From Mobilitalea torta (GTDB lineage: Bacteria > Bacillota > Clostridia > Lachnospirales > Lachnospiraceae), in the NCBI RefSeq assembly GCF_050433395.1, contig NZ_JBNPXH010000017.1:57822-121821 (forward strand): a DNA stretch of 64,000 nt, in the 5' to 3' direction. The notes under the pieces are model-generated. The model was given only the letters and a program-made list of their open reading frames with translations, searched no databases and was not told the origin of the DNA. The translations under genes and the position numbers were made by a program. Every line of letters begins with the position of its first letter. The first letter of the stretch is position 1. Shown here one piece after another: positions 7,649 through 17,119 of this stretch.

Positions 7649-9697
7649 CTAAAAGACGATTTTAGTCTTTTTGATCATCTCAATAAATTCAAAATTCGTC
7701 TTGGTGCGGAGGAACATATCAATGATCCGTTCCAGGGCCTCTTCCGATTTCATGCCGCCCAGAGCCTTCCTCATTAAGAAGGTGGCTTCCAGCTCCGACT
7801 GGGTAAGCAAAAGATCCTCTCTTCTGGTGCTGGACCGCGGAAGATCAATGGCAGGAAAGATCCGCTTCTCCGACAGGCTGCGGTCAAGTACCAGCTCCAT
7901 ATTGCCGGTTCCCTTAAATTCCTCAAATACTACATCGTCCATCCTGCTTCCGGTATCCACCAGGGCGGTTGCCAGAATCGTCAGGCTTCCTCCCTCACGC
8001 ATATTACGGGCCGCACCGAAGAATTTCTTCGGCATGTGAAGGGCTGCCGGATCAAGGCCGCCGGACAGGGTCCTTCCGCTGGGCTGGACTGTAAGATTAT
8101 AGGCTCTTGCCAAACGGGTGATGCTGTCCAGCAATATAATAACATCCTGTTTATGCTCTACAAGACGTTTGGCTCTCTCAATTACCATTTCGGATACCCG
8201 CTTATGGTTTTCCGGAAGCTCGTCAAAGGTAGAATAGATGACTTCCACATTCTTTCCTTCAATGGATTCCTTGATATCCGTCACTTCCTCCGGACGTTCG
8301 TCGATCAGCAGTATAATCAGCTTCATCTCAGGATGATTGCGGGTAACCGCCTTCGCGATCTGCTTCATCAGGGTTGTCTTACCTGTCTTCGGCTGGGATA
8401 CGATCATACCCCTCTGGCCCTTACCGATGGGGGAAATCAGATCCACCATTCTCATAGATACACCCGCTCCCGGAGTCTCCAGATGAATCCTCTCATTGGG
8501 GAAGACCGGTATCAGGTCCTCAAAACGCTTCCGCTTCTGAGCCTCGGCAGGATGGAAGCCATTGATGCTCTTAACATACAGCAAGGCACCGAACTTCTCA
8601 TTCTGGCTGCGGATCTTGGTATTGCCTGCAATAATATCACCGGTTTTCAGATTAAATCTTCGGATCTGCGCAGGAGACACATAGACATCATTCTCTCCCG
8701 GGAGATAGTTGTCGCAGCGGATAAAGCCATACCCATCCGGCAGGACCTCAAGAATTCCTACCTTGGTCTCACCGCTGTCCAGCTGATCCATTTCATTGGG
8801 GTTGGCAGGCCGTCTCTCCTCTCTTCCCATAGGGGAATTCTGCTCTGCTCCAGGCTCTGCGGTTCTCATCTCTGCCCCACCTGCCTCTGCGGCTCGGTGC
8901 TCCATAGCTACTGTGTCTTCCGCTTTTACCTCCGGCATTCCCTGAACAGCTCTCATCTCGGCGGCTCTCTGTTCCATTGCTCCCTGCCTGACAGTTCTTG
9001 CTTCTGCTGCCCTTTGCTCTGTCACTCCCGGTCTGACTGTTCTTGCTTCTGCTGTCCTCTGATCTGCCGTTCCCGGTCTGGCTGTTCTTGCTTCTGCTGT
9101 CCTCTGATCTGTCGTTCCCGGTCTGGCTGTTCTTGCTTCTGCTGTCCTCTGATCTGTCGTTCCCGGTCTGGCTGCTCTTGCCTCTGCTGTCCTCTGATCT
9201 GCCGCTCCCGGTCTGGCTGTTCTTGTCTCTGCTGCTCTCGGATCTGCCGCTCCCGGTCTGGCTGTTCTTGTCTCTGCTGCTCTCTGATCTGCCGCTCCCG
9301 GTCTGGTTGTTCTTGTTCCGGTTATTCTCTGATCTGCGGTATTTGATCCAGCCGCTCTCGTCTCTGTTGTTCCTTGATCTGCAGCACTTGCTCCTGCTGC
9401 CCCTGTTTCTGTTATTCTCTGATCCGCCTCATTCGTCCTGGCCGCTCTCGTCCCTGTTGCTCTTTGTTCTTCCGCTCTGGCTCCGGCTGCTCTCGTTCTT
9501 GCTGCCTTAGGTTCTTCTATTTTTACCTCTGCCTTTTCCGGTTCTGTCTTTTCAACAGGAACCGCCTCTTCCGAAGACGCTCTTGCCAGTACCTCAACGA
9601 GCTCACCTTTCTTCAGAGTGGAGATATTCTTTAGCCCCTTTTCCTTTGCCAGCTCCCGCAGATTAGCAAGAGTCATTGTTTCATACTGATTCTTCAT
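7649..9697 (-). CDS. rho: Transcription termination factor Rho with a repeat-rich insertion
   Basis: Hexameric RNA-dependent ATPase that terminates transcription. The Rho N-terminal helical domain is at residues about 1-40. The cold-shock-like RNA-binding domain starts near 310 (VGILEVLPDGYGFIR). The ATPase core has the P-loop PKTGKTTLMKQ near 437, LIDERPEEVTD, and the arginine-rich end of the core. The product is 682 residues against about 420-430 for compact Rho proteins. The excess is an Ala/Arg/Thr/Pro-rich insertion at about 45-300, in which a 15-residue unit close to ARPGTTDQRTAEART recurs. Such inserts between the N-terminal domains are known in other phyla but vary widely. The start is ATG 9697 behind AAGGAG. 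A minus-strand TATAAT at 9815-9820 may be its -10 box. Confidence 0.95.
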   Translation of the reverse strand: MKNQYETMTLANLRELAKEKGLKNISTLKKGELVEVLARASSEEAVPVEKTEPEKAEVKIEEPKAARTRAAGARAEEQRATGTRAARTNEADQRITETGAAGASAADQGTTETRAAGSNTADQRITGTRTTRPGAADQRAAETRTARPGAADPRAAETRTARPGAADQRTAEARAARPGTTDQRTAEARTARPGTTDQRTAEARTARPGTADQRTAEARTVRPGVTEQRAAEARTVRQGAMEQRAAEMRAVQGMPEVKAEDTVAMEHRAAEAGGAEMRTAEPGAEQNSPMGREERRPANPNEMDQLDSGETKVGILEVLPDGYGFIRCDNYLPGENDVYVSPAQIRRFNLKTGDIIAGNTKIRSQNEKFGALLYVKSINGFHPAEAQKRKRFEDLIPVFPNERIHLETPGAGVSMRMVDLISPIGKGQRGMIVSQPKTGKTTLMKQIAKAVTRNHPEMKLIILLIDERPEEVTDIKESIEGKNVEVIYSTFDELPENHKRVSEMVIERAKRLVEHKQDVIILLDSITRLARAYNLTVQPSGRTLSGGLDPAALHMPKKFFGAARNMREGGSLTILATALVDTGSRMDDVVFEEFKGTGNMELVLDRSLSEKRIFPAIDLPRSSTRREDLLLTQSELEATFLMRKALGGMKSEEALERIIDMFLRTKTNFEFIEMIKKTKIVF
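8930..9445 (-). repeat. 45-bp coding tandem repeats inside rho
   Basis: Degenerate tandem copies of a 45-base unit encode the 15-residue Rho repeat. The copies between about 9030 and 9180 are nearly identical at the base level and decay towards both ends, as expected for recent expansion by slippage or unequal exchange. The repeat length is a multiple of three, so the frame is kept whatever the copy number. Confidence 0.85.
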
Positions 9698-9997
9698 ATT
9701 GCAGCTCCTTTTCTCTTAGATTGGATTCTCTTACGGAATTAGTTACAGAAGTGAGATAGAAATACTTACATTGATGGAATTATCCAAAGATTATCCTATT
9801 TGACATCTACCGATATTATACACTAGATAATTCAGAATTAAAAGTGTTTTCTTTTGTGAGATTATTCCTACTTTTTCCCTTTTCTTTGTTGAAAACATCC
9901 AAACATTCTCTTACATCAGGGAAACTTGCAGCTTTTTTACCCCTTAATAGGATAAATGATGCTTTGCCCCTCACCGCCATTTCCAAACGCCTGCCAC

Positions 9998-10026
9998 TTG
10001 ATTAACCCTTTTCATAGTGTTATGAT
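9998..10026 (+). promoter_or_regulatory. Promoter for the malic enzyme gene
   Basis: TTGATT and TATGAT are separated by 17 bases and lie about 40 bases upstream of the start codon. The rest of the rho / malic-enzyme intergenic region (9698-10066) is AT-rich and holds only the presumed rho promoter. Confidence 0.65.
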
Positions 10027-10066
10027 AGCTTATAACAACTCATAATAGTACAAGGTGGATAAAAGA

Positions 10067-11221
10067 ATGAATGGAAATGAAGAAGCTTTAAAGATGCACG
10101 AGGAATGGAACGGAAAGCTGGAAATCAGATCGAAATGCCCGGTGAAGTCCAGAGAGGATCTTTCCCTGGCTTATACGCCCGGCGTCGCGGCGCCCTGCCT
10201 GGCCATTGCCAGGGATAAGGAGGAGGTCTACCGCTATACGATGAAGGCTAATACCATAGCCGTTGTCTCCGACGGCAGCGCCGTCCTGGGTCTTGGCAAT
10301 ATCGGCCCCCACGCGGCAATGCCGGTGATGGAGGGAAAAGCGGTTCTCTTCAAGGAATTCGGCGGGGTGAATGCCATTCCCATCTGCCTTGACACCCAGG
10401 ATACGGAGGAGATTATCCGCACTGTCGCCGCTATCGCCCCTGCCTTCGGAGGCATTAACCTGGAGGATATCTCCGCTCCCAGATGCTTTGAGATTGAGGA
10501 TCGTCTAAAGGAGATGCTGGATATTCCGGTATTCCATGATGACCAGCACGGCACCGCCATCGTCGTTCTGGCTGCCGCCATCAACGCACTCAAGGTGACA
10601 GGAAGGCAGAAGGAGGACTGCAAGGTTGTGGTAAACGGCGCAGGCTCTGCCGGACTGGCGATATCAAAGCTCCTGCTTACCTACGGATTCCAGCATCTCA
10701 TTTTATGTGACATCAACGGTATCCTGTCCAGTGAGTATAAGAATCTGAACTGGATGCAGAAGCAGATGCTCCAGGTTACGAATCTTGAAAATAAAACCGG
10801 TACCCTGGCGGATGCCCTGGCTGGTGCCGATCTGTTTGTCGGCGTATCCGCACCCAATATTGTAACTCGGGACATGGTGGCATCTATGAACAAGGATTCT
10901 ATTATTTTTGCCATGGCAAATCCCACCCCTGAGATTATGCCGGATCTCGCCAAGGAAGCAGGTGCCCGCATCGTCGCTACGGGACGTTCCGATTTTCCCA
11001 ACCAGGTGAATAATGTGGTGGCCTTCCCCGGTATCTTCCGCGGAGCATTGGAAGGAAGAGCCACGCAGATTACGGATGAAATGAAGCTGGCCGCTGCCGC
11101 GGCCATTGCCGGACTGGTGGCTGAGGAGGAGCTGACGGAGAATAATATCATGCCCCAGCCCTTCGACCCCAGAGTGAGCGATGCGGTGAGCAACGCAGTC
11201 AAGGCTAATATCAGAAGGTAA
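10067..11221 (+). CDS. NAD(P)-dependent malic enzyme (oxaloacetate-decarboxylating)
   Basis: A 384-residue short bacterial malic enzyme converting malate to pyruvate and CO2 with reduction of NAD(P). The family motifs SLAYTPGVAAPC, the metal-binding FHDDQHGTA and the dinucleotide fold VVNGAGSAGLAISKLL are all visible. The frame could begin at GTG 10055, but ATG 10067 has AAGGTGG eight bases upstream, so I use that. It stands alone behind its own promoter. The next gene starts 5 bases after the stop, so the two may be co-transcribed. It lacks the C-terminal phosphotransacetylase-like domain of long MaeB enzymes. Confidence 0.95.
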   Translation: MNGNEEALKMHEEWNGKLEIRSKCPVKSREDLSLAYTPGVAAPCLAIARDKEEVYRYTMKANTIAVVSDGSAVLGLGNIGPHAAMPVMEGKAVLFKEFGGVNAIPICLDTQDTEEIIRTVAAIAPAFGGINLEDISAPRCFEIEDRLKEMLDIPVFHDDQHGTAIVVLAAAINALKVTGRQKEDCKVVVNGAGSAGLAISKLLLTYGFQHLILCDINGILSSEYKNLNWMQKQMLQVTNLENKTGTLADALAGADLFVGVSAPNIVTRDMVASMNKDSIIFAMANPTPEIMPDLAKEAGARIVATGRSDFPNQVNNVVAFPGIFRGALEGRATQITDEMKLAAAAAIAGLVAEEELTENNIMPQPFDPRVSDAVSNAVKANIRR

Positions 11222-11226
11222 CCAAT

Positions 11227-12162
11227 ATGATGTGGGATCAGAAGAGATATCATTCTCTGGATTATGAATTAAAGAAGATTTACGGAAGAAAGATTTATAA
11301 GCTTTCCCTGGACGGGGGAATGACCTGTCCCAACCGGGACGGAACCCTGGACAACCGGGGATGCATCTTCTGCTCCCAGGGCGGCTCGGGGGACTATGCC
11401 GCCGCACCCCGCTCCAGCATTACAGACCAGATCCGGGAGGCCAAACAGCAGGTAGCCCGTAAAATCGCCGGCCCGGAGAAAGCAGGCTATATCGCTTATT
11501 TTCAGGCTTACACCAACACCTATGCGCCTGTGGAATATCTGCGCGGGATTTTCCTGGAGGCCATTCTGCAGCCGGAGATTGTTCTGCTATCCATCGCAAC
11601 CCGGCCGGACTGTCTCGGCACAGAGATCTGCCAATTGCTGGCCGAACTGTCTCAGATAAAACCGGTATGGATTGAGCTGGGCCTCCAGACCATTCATGAG
11701 GAAACCGCCGCCTTTATACGCCGCGGATATCCCCTTCCCGTATTTGAAGCTTCCGTAAACCTTCTGCATTCCCGCGGCATTCCGGTCATTGTCCATACAA
11801 TTCTGGGCTTGCCAAAGGAGTCAAAACATGATATGTTAAAAACTATGGAATATCTGTCCAGGCTCCCAATTCAAGGAATTAAGCTGCAGCTGCTGCATAT
11901 ATTAAAGGGAACGGATCTTGGACAGCTCTATGAGGAAGGCTGCCTGGAGCCTTCCATGTCGCTGGAGGAATATGTTGACATTGTTATCTGCTGCCTCGAA
12001 CGTCTTCCAAAGAATTTGGTGATCCACCGCATTACCGGAGACGGGCCGGGCAAACTGCTGCTGTCTCCTGTCTGGAGCCGTAATAAGAAATTGGTTCTGA
12101 ACCGGATTCACAGCCAGATGAAGGAAAGAGATACCTATCAGGGAAAATACGCAGATATCTGA
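11227..12162 (+). CDS. TIGR01212 family radical SAM protein (YtqA/YhcC-like)
   Basis: A 311-residue radical S-adenosylmethionine protein. The cluster-binding cysteines appear as CPNRDGTLDNRGCIFC, the spaced arrangement typical of the TIGR01212 (Elp3-like, YtqA/YhcC) group rather than plain CxxxCxxC. A TIM-barrel-like core follows with conserved segments ATRPDCLG, ELGLQT and GLPKES. The reaction is not known for this family as a whole. It starts at ATG 11227 (or the adjacent ATG 11230), 5 bases after malic enzyme, and is followed after 36 bases by a DUF4364 gene. Confidence 0.88.
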   Translation: MMWDQKRYHSLDYELKKIYGRKIYKLSLDGGMTCPNRDGTLDNRGCIFCSQGGSGDYAAAPRSSITDQIREAKQQVARKIAGPEKAGYIAYFQAYTNTYAPVEYLRGIFLEAILQPEIVLLSIATRPDCLGTEICQLLAELSQIKPVWIELGLQTIHEETAAFIRRGYPLPVFEASVNLLHSRGIPVIVHTILGLPKESKHDMLKTMEYLSRLPIQGIKLQLLHILKGTDLGQLYEEGCLEPSMSLEEYVDIVICCLERLPKNLVIHRITGDGPGKLLLSPVWSRNKKLVLNRIHSQMKERDTYQGKYADI

Positions 12163-12198
12163 CACTTCATTCCCTGTATTATGTTAAGGAGGTCTACC

Positions 12199-12714
12199 AT
12201 GCAGTCTGATACCTTTATGTTATATAAGCTTATGATACTCTACATTCTCAGCCGAGTGAACTTCCCCCTGACGAATGCACAGCTGACCGCATTTATTCTG
12301 GAGAAGGAATATACGAATTATTTTAATATTCAGAGAGCACTCTCGGAACTGATTGACGATGCCTATATTGACACAAGGACCATCCGGAACAGCACCATGT
12401 ACCGGATCACGGACAGCGGAAAGGAAACTCTGCTTCTCTTTGATCATATGATTTCTTCCGGAATCAAGGAGGATATCGAAACCTATCTTCAGGAGAACAA
12501 GTATGAGCTTCAAGAAGAAGTCTCCACCCTGGCGGATTTCTATCAGGTCAGGAAAGGAGAGTTTGCAGCACATCTCAGCGTTGTGGAGCGGGAGTCGCCC
12601 ATTATTGATCTGACCCTGCTGGTACCCACCGAGGAGGAAGCCGCCAGCCTGTGCAACAACTGGAAGGAAAAAAGCTCCGATATTTACGCCTATCTGATGT
12701 CCGCTCTATTATAG
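12199..12714 (+). CDS. DUF4364 family protein
   Basis: A 171-residue protein of a family found mainly in Clostridia. The N-terminal ~75 residues have the pattern of a winged-helix DNA-binding fold (MLYKLMILYILSRVNFPLTN, then helices and TRTIRNSTMYRITDSG). The C-terminal part is mixed alpha/beta. The start was set at ATG 12199 because AAGGAGG lies just before it, although the frame is open to 12181. A regulatory role is plausible but not shown. Confidence 0.75.
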   Translation: MQSDTFMLYKLMILYILSRVNFPLTNAQLTAFILEKEYTNYFNIQRALSELIDDAYIDTRTIRNSTMYRITDSGKETLLLFDHMISSGIKEDIETYLQENKYELQEEVSTLADFYQVRKGEFAAHLSVVERESPIIDLTLLVPTEEEAASLCNNWKEKSSDIYAYLMSALL

Positions 12715-12761
12715 ATGCCGCGCCGGCCTTTGTGTCCGAAGGCCGCGGATATCCGCCGGAA

Positions 12762-13385
12762 TTACTCTTCCTGTCCGGGCTCCTGTACAAGCTCCTGAGG
12801 AGGGAAGCAAATCTCTTCAATGCAGTTCCATATCTCCTCCCGGCCCTGCTTTGATGCGGCGGAGAAAGGGAAAATCTTTGTCCCCGGAACCACCTGGAGC
12901 CCCTCCCGAAGCACTTTGACCTGCTTCTGGATCTGGCTGCGGTTGATCTTGTCCAGCTTTGTCGCTATGATCACCGGATGAAAGCCCTGATATACAATCC
13001 AATCGTACATACTCTTATCATTGGCGGAAGGCTCATGCCGTATGTCAAGCAGCAGAAATACCATTTTCAGCTGTTTCGAGGTTTTGAGATATTTCTCAAT
13101 CATCTTACCCCACTTTTCCCTTGTCACGCCGGATACCTTGGCATAGCCATATCCCGGCAGATCCACGTAATAAAGAGCCTCATTAATATTATAGAAATTA
13201 ATTGTCTGCGTCTTCCCCGGCTGGGACGAGGTTCTTGCCAGGGATTTGCGATTCATAAGGGCATTGATCAGAGAGGACTTACCCACATTGGATTTACCCG
13301 CAAATGCCACCTCCGGCATCTCATTCTCCGGCAATGCACTTGTAATTCCGCACACCGTCTCCAGATTTACACTTTTTATTATCAA
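12762..13385 (-). CDS. engB: Ribosome biogenesis GTP-binding protein EngB/YsxC
   Basis: A 207-residue TRAFAC-class GTPase needed for assembly of the large ribosomal subunit in bacteria. G motifs are visible: G1 GKSNVGKSS, G3 DLPGYG, G4 TKLDK and G5 FSAAS. The start was assigned to TTG 13385, which has GGAGG eight bases upstream. The frame extends to 13430 without a better signal. It lies 107 bases downstream of clpX in the same direction and converges on the DUF4364 gene. Confidence 0.93.
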   Translation of the reverse strand: MIIKSVNLETVCGITSALPENEMPEVAFAGKSNVGKSSLINALMNRKSLARTSSQPGKTQTINFYNINEALYYVDLPGYGYAKVSGVTREKWGKMIEKYLKTSKQLKMVFLLLDIRHEPSANDKSMYDWIVYQGFHPVIIATKLDKINRSQIQKQVKVLREGLQVVPGTKIFPFSAASKQGREEIWNCIEEICFPPQELVQEPGQEE

Positions 13386-13492
13386 CTCATTACCTCCATT
13401 CTGCCCTTCGACAAATATAACAGGGGACAATGCAAATGTAGTAATACAATTCGCAATGCCCCCTTATAATATGCCTTCCCGGCATTTCAACT

Positions 13493-14788
13493 CTATGCTA
13501 TTTCATCGTGGCTTCTCTTGGAACTGCGCTTTGCAATCGGCTTTCTTGCAACCGTATCATCTGAGAGCACAATCACCGGCTGCTCTGTTCCAAGAACCGC
13601 TTCCCTGGTGATAATGCATTTGACGGCTCTGGCTTCCGAGGGAATGCTGTACATGGTATCCATCATCGCCTTTTCTATGATGGCACGCAATCCTCTGGCA
13701 CCAATTTTTCTCTTAAAGGACTGCTTTGCAATCTCTTCCAGGGCGCCCTCATCAAATTCCAGTTCAACACCATCCAGCTCGAACAGCTTCTTGTACTGCT
13801 TCGTAATTGCATTCTTGGGCTGGGTAAGAATCTGAATCAGCGCCGCCTCATCCAGCATATCCAGAGCCACCGTAACGGGAACACGCCCTACGAACTCCGG
13901 AATCAGACCGAATTTAATCAAATCCTGGGGCATTACCTGACGGAACAGCTCACCCACATTCCTCTTTTCCTTCTCGGCAATCTGTGCATTGAAGCCGATG
14001 GACTTCTGTCCGATGCGTCCCTCAATGATTTTCTCCAGCCCGTCAAAGGCTCCGCCGCAGATGAACAATATATTGGTAGTGTCAATCTGGATGAATTCCT
14101 GGTGGGGATGCTTCCTGCCGCCCTGGGGAGGAACCGAAGCTACGGTGCCTTCCAGAATCTTTAGCAATGCCTGCTGTACTCCCTCACCGGATACATCTCT
14201 GGTAATGGAGGTATTCTCTGATTTTCTTGTAATCTTATCTATCTCATCAATGTAAATGATGCCATATTCCGCGCGCTCGATATCAAAATCCGCCGCCTGA
14301 ATAATCTTTAACAGGATGTTTTCCACGTCCTCACCCACATAACCTGCTTCGGTTAATGCGGTGGCGTCTGCGATGGCAAAGGGTACATTCAATAATTTTG
14401 CCAGGGTCTGGGCAAGATAGGTCTTACCGGAACCGGTAGGCCCGATCATAAGAATATTGCTCTTTTGCAGCTCTACATCCAAATCCTTCTCTGCAAGCAC
14501 CCTTTTATAATGATTATATACAGAAACAGCAAGCACTTTCTTGGCTTCATCCTGTCCTATGGCATGCTGATCCAGAAATGCCTTAATTTCTGTAGGTTTT
14601 AATAAATTAATATCGCTGTTGACAATCGGCTCACCATCGAATTCCTCTTCAATGATCTCGCTGCAGATCTCAATACACTCATCACAGATATAGACCCCCG
14701 GCCCTGCAATCAGCTTGCGGACCTGGTCCTGTGTTTTATTGCAAAAAGAACATCTCAACGGCTTTCTGTCTTCTACTTTTCCTGCCAC
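13493..14788 (-). CDS. clpX: ATP-dependent Clp protease ATP-binding subunit ClpX
   Basis: A 431-residue AAA+ unfoldase that recognises tagged proteins and threads them into ClpP. The N-terminal zinc-binding domain has CSFCNK and CDECIEIC. The ATPase has Walker A GPTGSGKT, the pore loop GYVGEDVEN and Walker B IIYIDEIDKI. A ClpP-docking loop is expected in the region around residues 260-280 (IGF motif, QKSIGFNAQ). The start is GTG 14788. It lies 51 bases after clpP, with tig further upstream, giving the conserved tig-clpP-clpX order. Confidence 0.97.
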   Translation of the reverse strand: MAGKVEDRKPLRCSFCNKTQDQVRKLIAGPGVYICDECIEICSEIIEEEFDGEPIVNSDINLLKPTEIKAFLDQHAIGQDEAKKVLAVSVYNHYKRVLAEKDLDVELQKSNILMIGPTGSGKTYLAQTLAKLLNVPFAIADATALTEAGYVGEDVENILLKIIQAADFDIERAEYGIIYIDEIDKITRKSENTSITRDVSGEGVQQALLKILEGTVASVPPQGGRKHPHQEFIQIDTTNILFICGGAFDGLEKIIEGRIGQKSIGFNAQIAEKEKRNVGELFRQVMPQDLIKFGLIPEFVGRVPVTVALDMLDEAALIQILTQPKNAITKQYKKLFELDGVELEFDEGALEEIAKQSFKRKIGARGLRAIIEKAMMDTMYSIPSEARAVKCIITREAVLGTEQPVIVLSDDTVARKPIAKRSSKRSHDEIA

Positions 14789-14839
14789 TGCTTTATCACC
14801 TCTTCTCTCCGCCTGGTAAAGCTTTCGGGTGACACCAAA

Positions 14840-15421
14840 TTATCTGCTCACAAAAATACCGTCGATAATCCCGTACTCCTTCGCTTCCTCAGCACTCATA
14901 TAATAATCTCTCTCCGTATCAACCTCAATGACCTCCAGAGGCTTTCCGGTGTTCTTCGCCAGGATTTCATTGAGCTTTTTCCTGGTCTTGATGATGTTAT
15001 CCGCCACAATCTTGATGTCGGTGGCCTGGCCTCTGGCTCCGCCGGAGGGCTGATGGATCATCACCTCCGCATTGGGAAGAGCGAATCTCTTGCCCTTCGT
15101 GCCTCCCGCTAACAGGAATGCGCCCATGCTGGCCGCCATACCGATACAAATAGTGGAAACATCACATTTGATGTAATTCATTGTGTCATAGATTGCCATA
15201 CCCGCGGTTACCGACCCGCCGGGGCTGTTAATATAGAAGCTGATATCCTTGCCCGGATCCTCTGACTCCAGAAACAGCATCTGGGCCACGATCAGGCTGG
15301 CGGTAACATCATTTACTTCTTCTCCAAGGAAAATGATTCTTTCCTTTAATAATCTGGAATAAATATCGTAGCTTCTCTCGCCACGACTGGTCTGTTCAAT
15401 AACATAAGGCACTAAACTCAT
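14840..15421 (-). CDS. clpP: ATP-dependent Clp protease proteolytic subunit ClpP
   Basis: A 193-residue serine protease that forms the double-heptamer chamber of ClpXP. The catalytic Ser is in GMAASMGAFLLAGG, the His in MIHQPSGG, and the Asp in the C-terminal third (VDTERDYYMS). The N-terminal SLVPYVIEQTSRGERSYD is typical. The start is ATG 15421 behind AAGGAGG. It sits between tig and clpX. Confidence 0.98.
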   Translation of the reverse strand: MSLVPYVIEQTSRGERSYDIYSRLLKERIIFLGEEVNDVTASLIVAQMLFLESEDPGKDISFYINSPGGSVTAGMAIYDTMNYIKCDVSTICIGMAASMGAFLLAGGTKGKRFALPNAEVMIHQPSGGARGQATDIKIVADNIIKTRKKLNEILAKNTGKPLEVIEVDTERDYYMSAEEAKEYGIIDGIFVSR

Positions 15422-15487
15422 ATCGTTATCCTCCTTTTTAATTGCTGTAGTTTATACATTCCGCCGTTCTGCGGCGACGCAAAATCC

Positions 15488-15537
15488 GAAAGAAATTCAG
15501 AATGAAATTCCAATGGTTTTCATTTTAAAATTCTTTC
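15488..15537. repeat. Imperfect inverted repeat between tig and clpP
   Basis: About 20 bases (GAAAGAAATTCAGAATGAAA) pair imperfectly with their downstream reverse copy around a short spacer, in the 146-base gap between the tig stop and clpP start. A smaller stem GAATTGT / ACAATTC follows at 15543-15564. It could be an attenuating hairpin or an operator. No CtsR-type direct repeat is visible. Confidence 0.4.
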
Positions 15538-15567
15538 TATGCGAATTGTACCTTTCAACAATTCACA

Positions 15568-16848
15568 CTACTTCGCCTCAGCAACCACAAGATCAACGGC
15601 TTTCTGAACGGCAATGTCAGCCTTCATCTGCTCTTTTTCCTTCTCACCGATTAATTCCTTTAATTTATCTGCTTCCATCTGATACATGGAAGCCATATTC
15701 TCCATTTCCTTCTCCAGTTCCTCGTCGGATACCTGGATCTGCTCTGCCTTCGCGATTGCTTCCAGCACCAGTCTGCTCTGGATTCTCTTCAGCGCCTGGG
15801 GACGTAAGCTCTCCCGGAACTTCCTGGAATCCATTCCGGTGAACTGGAAATACTGCTCGATGGAAAGACCCTGGTACTGTACTCTCTGTGCGAAATCCTC
15901 CGCCATCTGGCTTACCTGGCCGTCAATCATGGGCTCGGGAATCTCCATAACCGCTCCCTCGATAATCTTATCCACTATCTCATTTTCTCTGGCTGTTTTC
16001 AGATCCTTCTCTTTGTTTTCCTTAATTGTAGCCTTGATATTCTCTTTATATTCATCCAAGGTATCAAATTCGGATACATCCTGTGCAAAATCATCATCCA
16101 GCTCAGGAAGCTCTTTTACTTTGATTTCCTTGACAGTAACCTTAAATAATGCGGGCTTTCCTGCCAGCTCCGCGGCATGGTACTCTGCCGGGAAGGTAAC
16201 ATTGACCTCCGCCTCTTCCCCTGCATTCTTACCGATCAGCTGCTCTTCGAAAGTGTCGATAAAGGAATGGGAGCCGATGGTCAGGGAATGATTCTCGCCC
16301 TTGCCGCCTTCAAATGCAACCCCGTCCACAAAGCCTTCGTAATCAATGACTGCGATATCTCCATCCTGCACCGGTCTGTCCTCCACAGAAATGGTTCTGG
16401 AGTTCTGCTCACGCTCTTTGTTTATCTGAGCCATAATCTCCTCTTCGGTCACTTCTGCTTCCTTCTTCTCTACCTCGATGCCCTTATAGCTGCCCAAGGT
16501 AACCTCCGGCTTTAAAGCCACCTCTGCGGTGAAGATAAAGGGCTTGCCCTTCTCAATCTGAACCACATCGATCTCCGGTCTGGATACGATCTCAAGACCG
16601 CTCTCCTCGGCTGCCTTCTCATATGCCCCGGGAATTACTTCATTGGCTGCATCCTCATAGAAAATGCCCGCGCCGTACATCTTCTCAATGATGCTGCGGG
16701 GTGCCTTACCCTTACGGAAGCCCTGGACATTGATCTTGCCCTTATTCTTATGGTAAGCCTTCTCTATTGCAGCTTCAAACTCTTCAACGGAAGCCTCTAT
16801 CGTAAGCTTTGCCATGTTCTTCTCTAATTTCTCAACCTGTAAACTCAT
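15568..16848 (-). CDS. tig: Trigger factor (ribosome-associated chaperone and prolyl isomerase)
   Basis: A 426-residue three-domain chaperone that meets nascent chains at the ribosome exit. The ribosome-binding loop GFRKGKAPRSII is near residue 45. The FKBP-like prolyl isomerase domain spans about 155-240 (VIDYEGFVDG), and the C-terminal cradle domain follows. The start is ATG 16848 behind AGGAGG. It is the first gene of the tig-clpP-clpX set and has a good promoter about 170 bases upstream. Confidence 0.97.
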   Translation of the reverse strand: MSLQVEKLEKNMAKLTIEASVEEFEAAIEKAYHKNKGKINVQGFRKGKAPRSIIEKMYGAGIFYEDAANEVIPGAYEKAAEESGLEIVSRPEIDVVQIEKGKPFIFTAEVALKPEVTLGSYKGIEVEKKEAEVTEEEIMAQINKEREQNSRTISVEDRPVQDGDIAVIDYEGFVDGVAFEGGKGENHSLTIGSHSFIDTFEEQLIGKNAGEEAEVNVTFPAEYHAAELAGKPALFKVTVKEIKVKELPELDDDFAQDVSEFDTLDEYKENIKATIKENKEKDLKTARENEIVDKIIEGAVMEIPEPMIDGQVSQMAEDFAQRVQYQGLSIEQYFQFTGMDSRKFRESLRPQALKRIQSRLVLEAIAKAEQIQVSDEELEKEMENMASMYQMEADKLKELIGEKEKEQMKADIAVQKAVDLVVAEAK

Positions 16849-17011
16849 TTTAAATCCTCCTAGTATTTGGGGACGATTTCATCCCTGTTATTATTTCCCG
16901 GGGAAAGTCCCCAGCTTATGCTGTATCATACTGTCGTCTGCCATTCTGTTCCTTTTTTTGATTATACCCGCAAAGCGCTTCTGTATCCATATCGGCAGAT
17001 ATTTTGACATT

Positions 17012-17040
17012 AGTATATTATAACATACTCATTCTGTAAA
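17012..17040 (-). promoter_or_regulatory. Promoter candidate for tig-clpP-clpX
   Basis: On the minus strand TTTACA and TATACT are separated by exactly 17 bases. It leaves a leader of about 160 bases before the tig start, in which I see no further structure. Confidence 0.6.
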
Positions 17041-17119
17041 TACTATTCTTATTTATTCTTATTTTTTTGACAAGGAAAGATTACTGCGGCACCGCCGACT
17101 GAGCTGTAACCAGAAACCT

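Noticed and set aside
8036..9346. A 436-residue open frame antisense to rho, rich in Cys/Ser/Arg repeats
   Set aside because: It is the opposite strand of the Rho repeat and core; it has no ribosome site and its composition mirrors the rho codons.
15422..15567. CtsR- or HrcA-type operator before clpP
   Set aside because: The visible inverted repeat does not match the CtsR direct heptad repeat or the CIRCE element.
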